Positions 61,967 to 64,000 of a stretch of DNA of 64,000 bases are shown in pieces. Both the position numbers and the translations under genes were made by a program. The stretch comes from Zychaea mexicana (lineage: Eukaryota > Mucoromycota > Mucoromycetes > Mucorales > Lichtheimiaceae). The notes beneath the pieces were generated by a model. That model was not told where the DNA came from and ran no database searches. It saw nothing but the letters and a program-made list of their open reading frames with translations. The stretch lies in NCBI RefSeq assembly GCF_025766255.1, contig NW_026516797.1, positions 46,843 to 110,842 of the forward strand, given 5' to 3'. The number at the start of each line of letters is the position of its first letter. The stretch's first letter is position 1.

Positions 61967-64000
61967 TGAAACATTTCTCTATATTTTGCAAGTACTTCTT
62001 TTGTTCTAGGAAGAAGATTGCAATGATGGCAAAAAGGAATTGAAAAATAGGTTTATTTTTTTAGTAATATAAGCTTCTAGTAGTAAAATTATATCTAAAG
62101 AATCGTGCATTCCTACAAATGTTAGTAAGCTTTTGTCCGTGGTAACGATAGCCCTCTGTTTTTTTTGTCTTTCAATAATTTTTTCTTCAACTACATAATA
62201 TACTGATTTATGGGATTCGTCTGTGGCAGTTGTTACGGTCTTTTTCGTCTTGATAACTGTCGTCTTCACTAGCTTGAGGTACATGATATCTGTGTGATTT
62301 GCTTGTTGGTATCTTCGGTCCTTTTTGGTGTGTTATCATGTCGTGTTATTTTTGCATTCGATTATGTATGTCGATCTGTTTTTTTTTTCTTTTTTTTTTG
62401 CGCAGCCTTCGCTAAATGCTCTGTTGTCTTGAGCTCGACGCGAATGATATGGAGGCCGTTGAAGGCGATAATAGACTGTGCTTGTGGCTTTGTATCGATG
62501 ATGATCCTCAGCGCTGTATTTTGTCTCTTAAATCATATCAATAAGCCTTTCACGTTAGTTATCAAAGTCTTATTCTAAAGTAAATCCGTGTGTCTTATTT
62601 GTACTTACTGTTGATTAATTTCACTTTATAGTTGCCCAAGTCTTGCTTTTCAGTCTGGTAGTAAAATCGACTGCAATTTGATATCGCTTGGTTTGTTTTG
62701 TATGTAATACTGTGTGTCTTGTGTAGACATCATCTTTTCTTCGCTGATATAAATTGTTACTGTTGTTGCATGTGTTAGCTTTTGATGCGATGTTGATCGG
62801 GTATGTGGTGCGGTCGTAAGCAAGCTTGCTTAAGGTGATATGTAAGACAGCCACCGACTTGTTGACGTTTTCTTGGTGCCGTATTGTACGAAAGGCAGTG
62901 ATGATTTTTTTTTCTTGACATTTGTTTCTGACTTTTTGTTGCCTTGAATTTCGCTACTTTTGCTTTCCGTCGTCACAGACCGCGTGATGCTTGGTGTTGT
63001 TTTTACATTCTCTCTAATCTACTACTAATCTACTTCCTGATTTTCTTTTCTTTTCTTTTTTCTTTTTTTTTACTCGTATTTTGAGGGGCTATCGTTACCT
63101 GGACCGTAACTTACCAACGCTTTGTCAGAAGAGATTTCCTGGGTAGAATATGTCGAATGTTGTTGCATGAATAGCGGCGTTCACTAATGATATGATTGTA
63201 GCAAAGTCATAATGAGCAGATAATTTTACAAAAGCATGAATAGTCAATTGTTTCTCTTGGTTTTGCTTCTTACCATGATACAGCAATGTATGCTTCTTCT
63301 GTTTCGATTTCCAAGGTAGTGTACTAATGACTGTCCTTGTAGCTAACGCTTGATATAGAAGAAATGACAGAAAGCCTCCCTTGTTTTGCTGCGTGCCATC
63401 CATTGATTTGTCATGGATACACATGCACAATGCCTTCCTTAAGGTAGTATCATCGAGTAGTCATGTCGCCCACCGCTTTTACTAAAAGATCATTCAATCA
63501 AAAATTCACACATCAATGCTACTGGCTTCATATTTCCCGCTCCTTTATCATATATGAAAGTTCAATTACCTCAAAAGTTCTCTCCTGTTAACGGTCAACC
63601 TGCTGCCATAAACAATATGTGTGTGCGAATGTCAATAATGCGCAGTTCTTGAATGCATGTCCCGTGCGACAGGAGCCATCGACCGATTCTCTCGTCGAGT
63701 AGCATTTATCGGTTGTGCGATCAGTGTCTTCAACGTGAGCTCGTCAGCATGCATTCGAAAAACGGATACGGATAGTGTCGCCATTATTGCGTCTACGCAA
63801 TGCCGACGGATCCCTCTGGTAATAATGTGCCCCTTGTTGATAGTGACCTTTAGACGCAGTGTTTGCTTGATGCGTCTTGGACAGGTGTGCTTCTCGTCCC
63901 TTCTTTTGTCCCCATTGCTGCTTCACCACTAAAGCAGAAATGAAACCGCCACGATAATATGATACTGCTCCATCAAATAGCCGTGTCCCGTGTGCATCGT
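61967..64000 (-). mobile_element. large dispersed repeat, copy B (runs off window)
   Basis: Counterpart of 13633-15749. It begins with CAGTGAAACATTTCTCTATA preceded by TA, like a Tc1/pogo-type end. The minus-strand islands present in copy A are retained: YYVVEEKIIE and KSLLTFVGMHDSL (62284-62120), NGLHIIRVELKTTEHLAK (near 62420-62500), and the HAFVKL to FDIFYPGNLF frame (63430-63125). A 23-bp stretch present in copy A (near 14446-14470) is missing here. The element continues beyond 64000. Confidence 0.75.

Overview
This is a nuclear window from a filamentous fungus, most likely an early-diverging Mucoromycota/Mucorales-type genome. The evidence is many intron-rich genes with short GT..AG introns (about 40-120 bp, often GTAAGT/GTATGT donors), AT-rich spacers, poly-Q/N/H and acidic low-complexity tracts, a fungal Zn2Cys6 regulator and an Abp2-type ARS-binding protein. 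There are no prokaryotic features and no CRISPR arrays. The organism assignment is inference from gene style, not from a marker.

Layout. 2.0-3.0 kb (-): TMEM208/SND2. 4.4-5.7 kb (+): NUS1. 6.2-7.1 kb: a degraded TIR-type element. 8.6-10.8 kb (+): acyl-CoA synthetase/4CL-like enzyme ending in a peroxisomal AKL signal. 11.6-12.8 kb (-): possible membrane-protein remnant. 13.2-13.6 kb: scrambled EamA-transporter pseudogene, directly abutting a >2 kb repeat (13.63 to at least 15.75 kb) whose second copy runs from 61.97 kb off the right edge. 17.2-17.9 kb: imperfect inverted repeat. 18.3-20.0 kb (-): long His/Pro-rich and acidic ORF. 22.1-23.4 kb (+): intact EamA transporter. 24.1-25.6 kb (+): AMPK gamma/SNF4. 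26.2-28.5 kb (-): Zn2Cys6 factor. 28.9-29.9 kb (-): tetraspanin. 33.4-35.4 kb (+): unknown nuclear-type protein. 35.5-36.7 kb (+): EMC10. 36.9-38.3 kb (+): MCUR1/CCDC90 family. 38.6-41.2 kb (-): PhoD-like phosphatase. 44.2-45.4 kb: three abutting tandem-repeat families. 48.0-48.5 kb (-) and 59.5-61.6 kb (+): two decayed copies of one DDE transposase family. 50.2-51.8 kb (-): LST-2-like protein. 52.4-55.0 kb (-): unknown protein, head-to-head with Abp2-like at 55.3-57.9 kb (+).

The genes are ordinary eukaryotic housekeeping and regulatory loci rather than an operon. Three act at the ER membrane: SND2/TMEM208 in SRP-independent targeting, NUS1 in dolichol synthesis and EMC10 in membrane insertion. 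Others cover energy sensing (SNF4), peroxisomal CoA activation, mitochondrial membrane function and nuclear DNA binding. Exon models were built by eye: every junction quoted keeps the reading frame, and the family motifs continue across it.

The least explained material is the two-copy element at 13.6/62 kb, the decayed DDE transposons, the nested tandem repeats at 44-45 kb and the rearranged EamA fragments. I saw no clear novel functional system beyond these.
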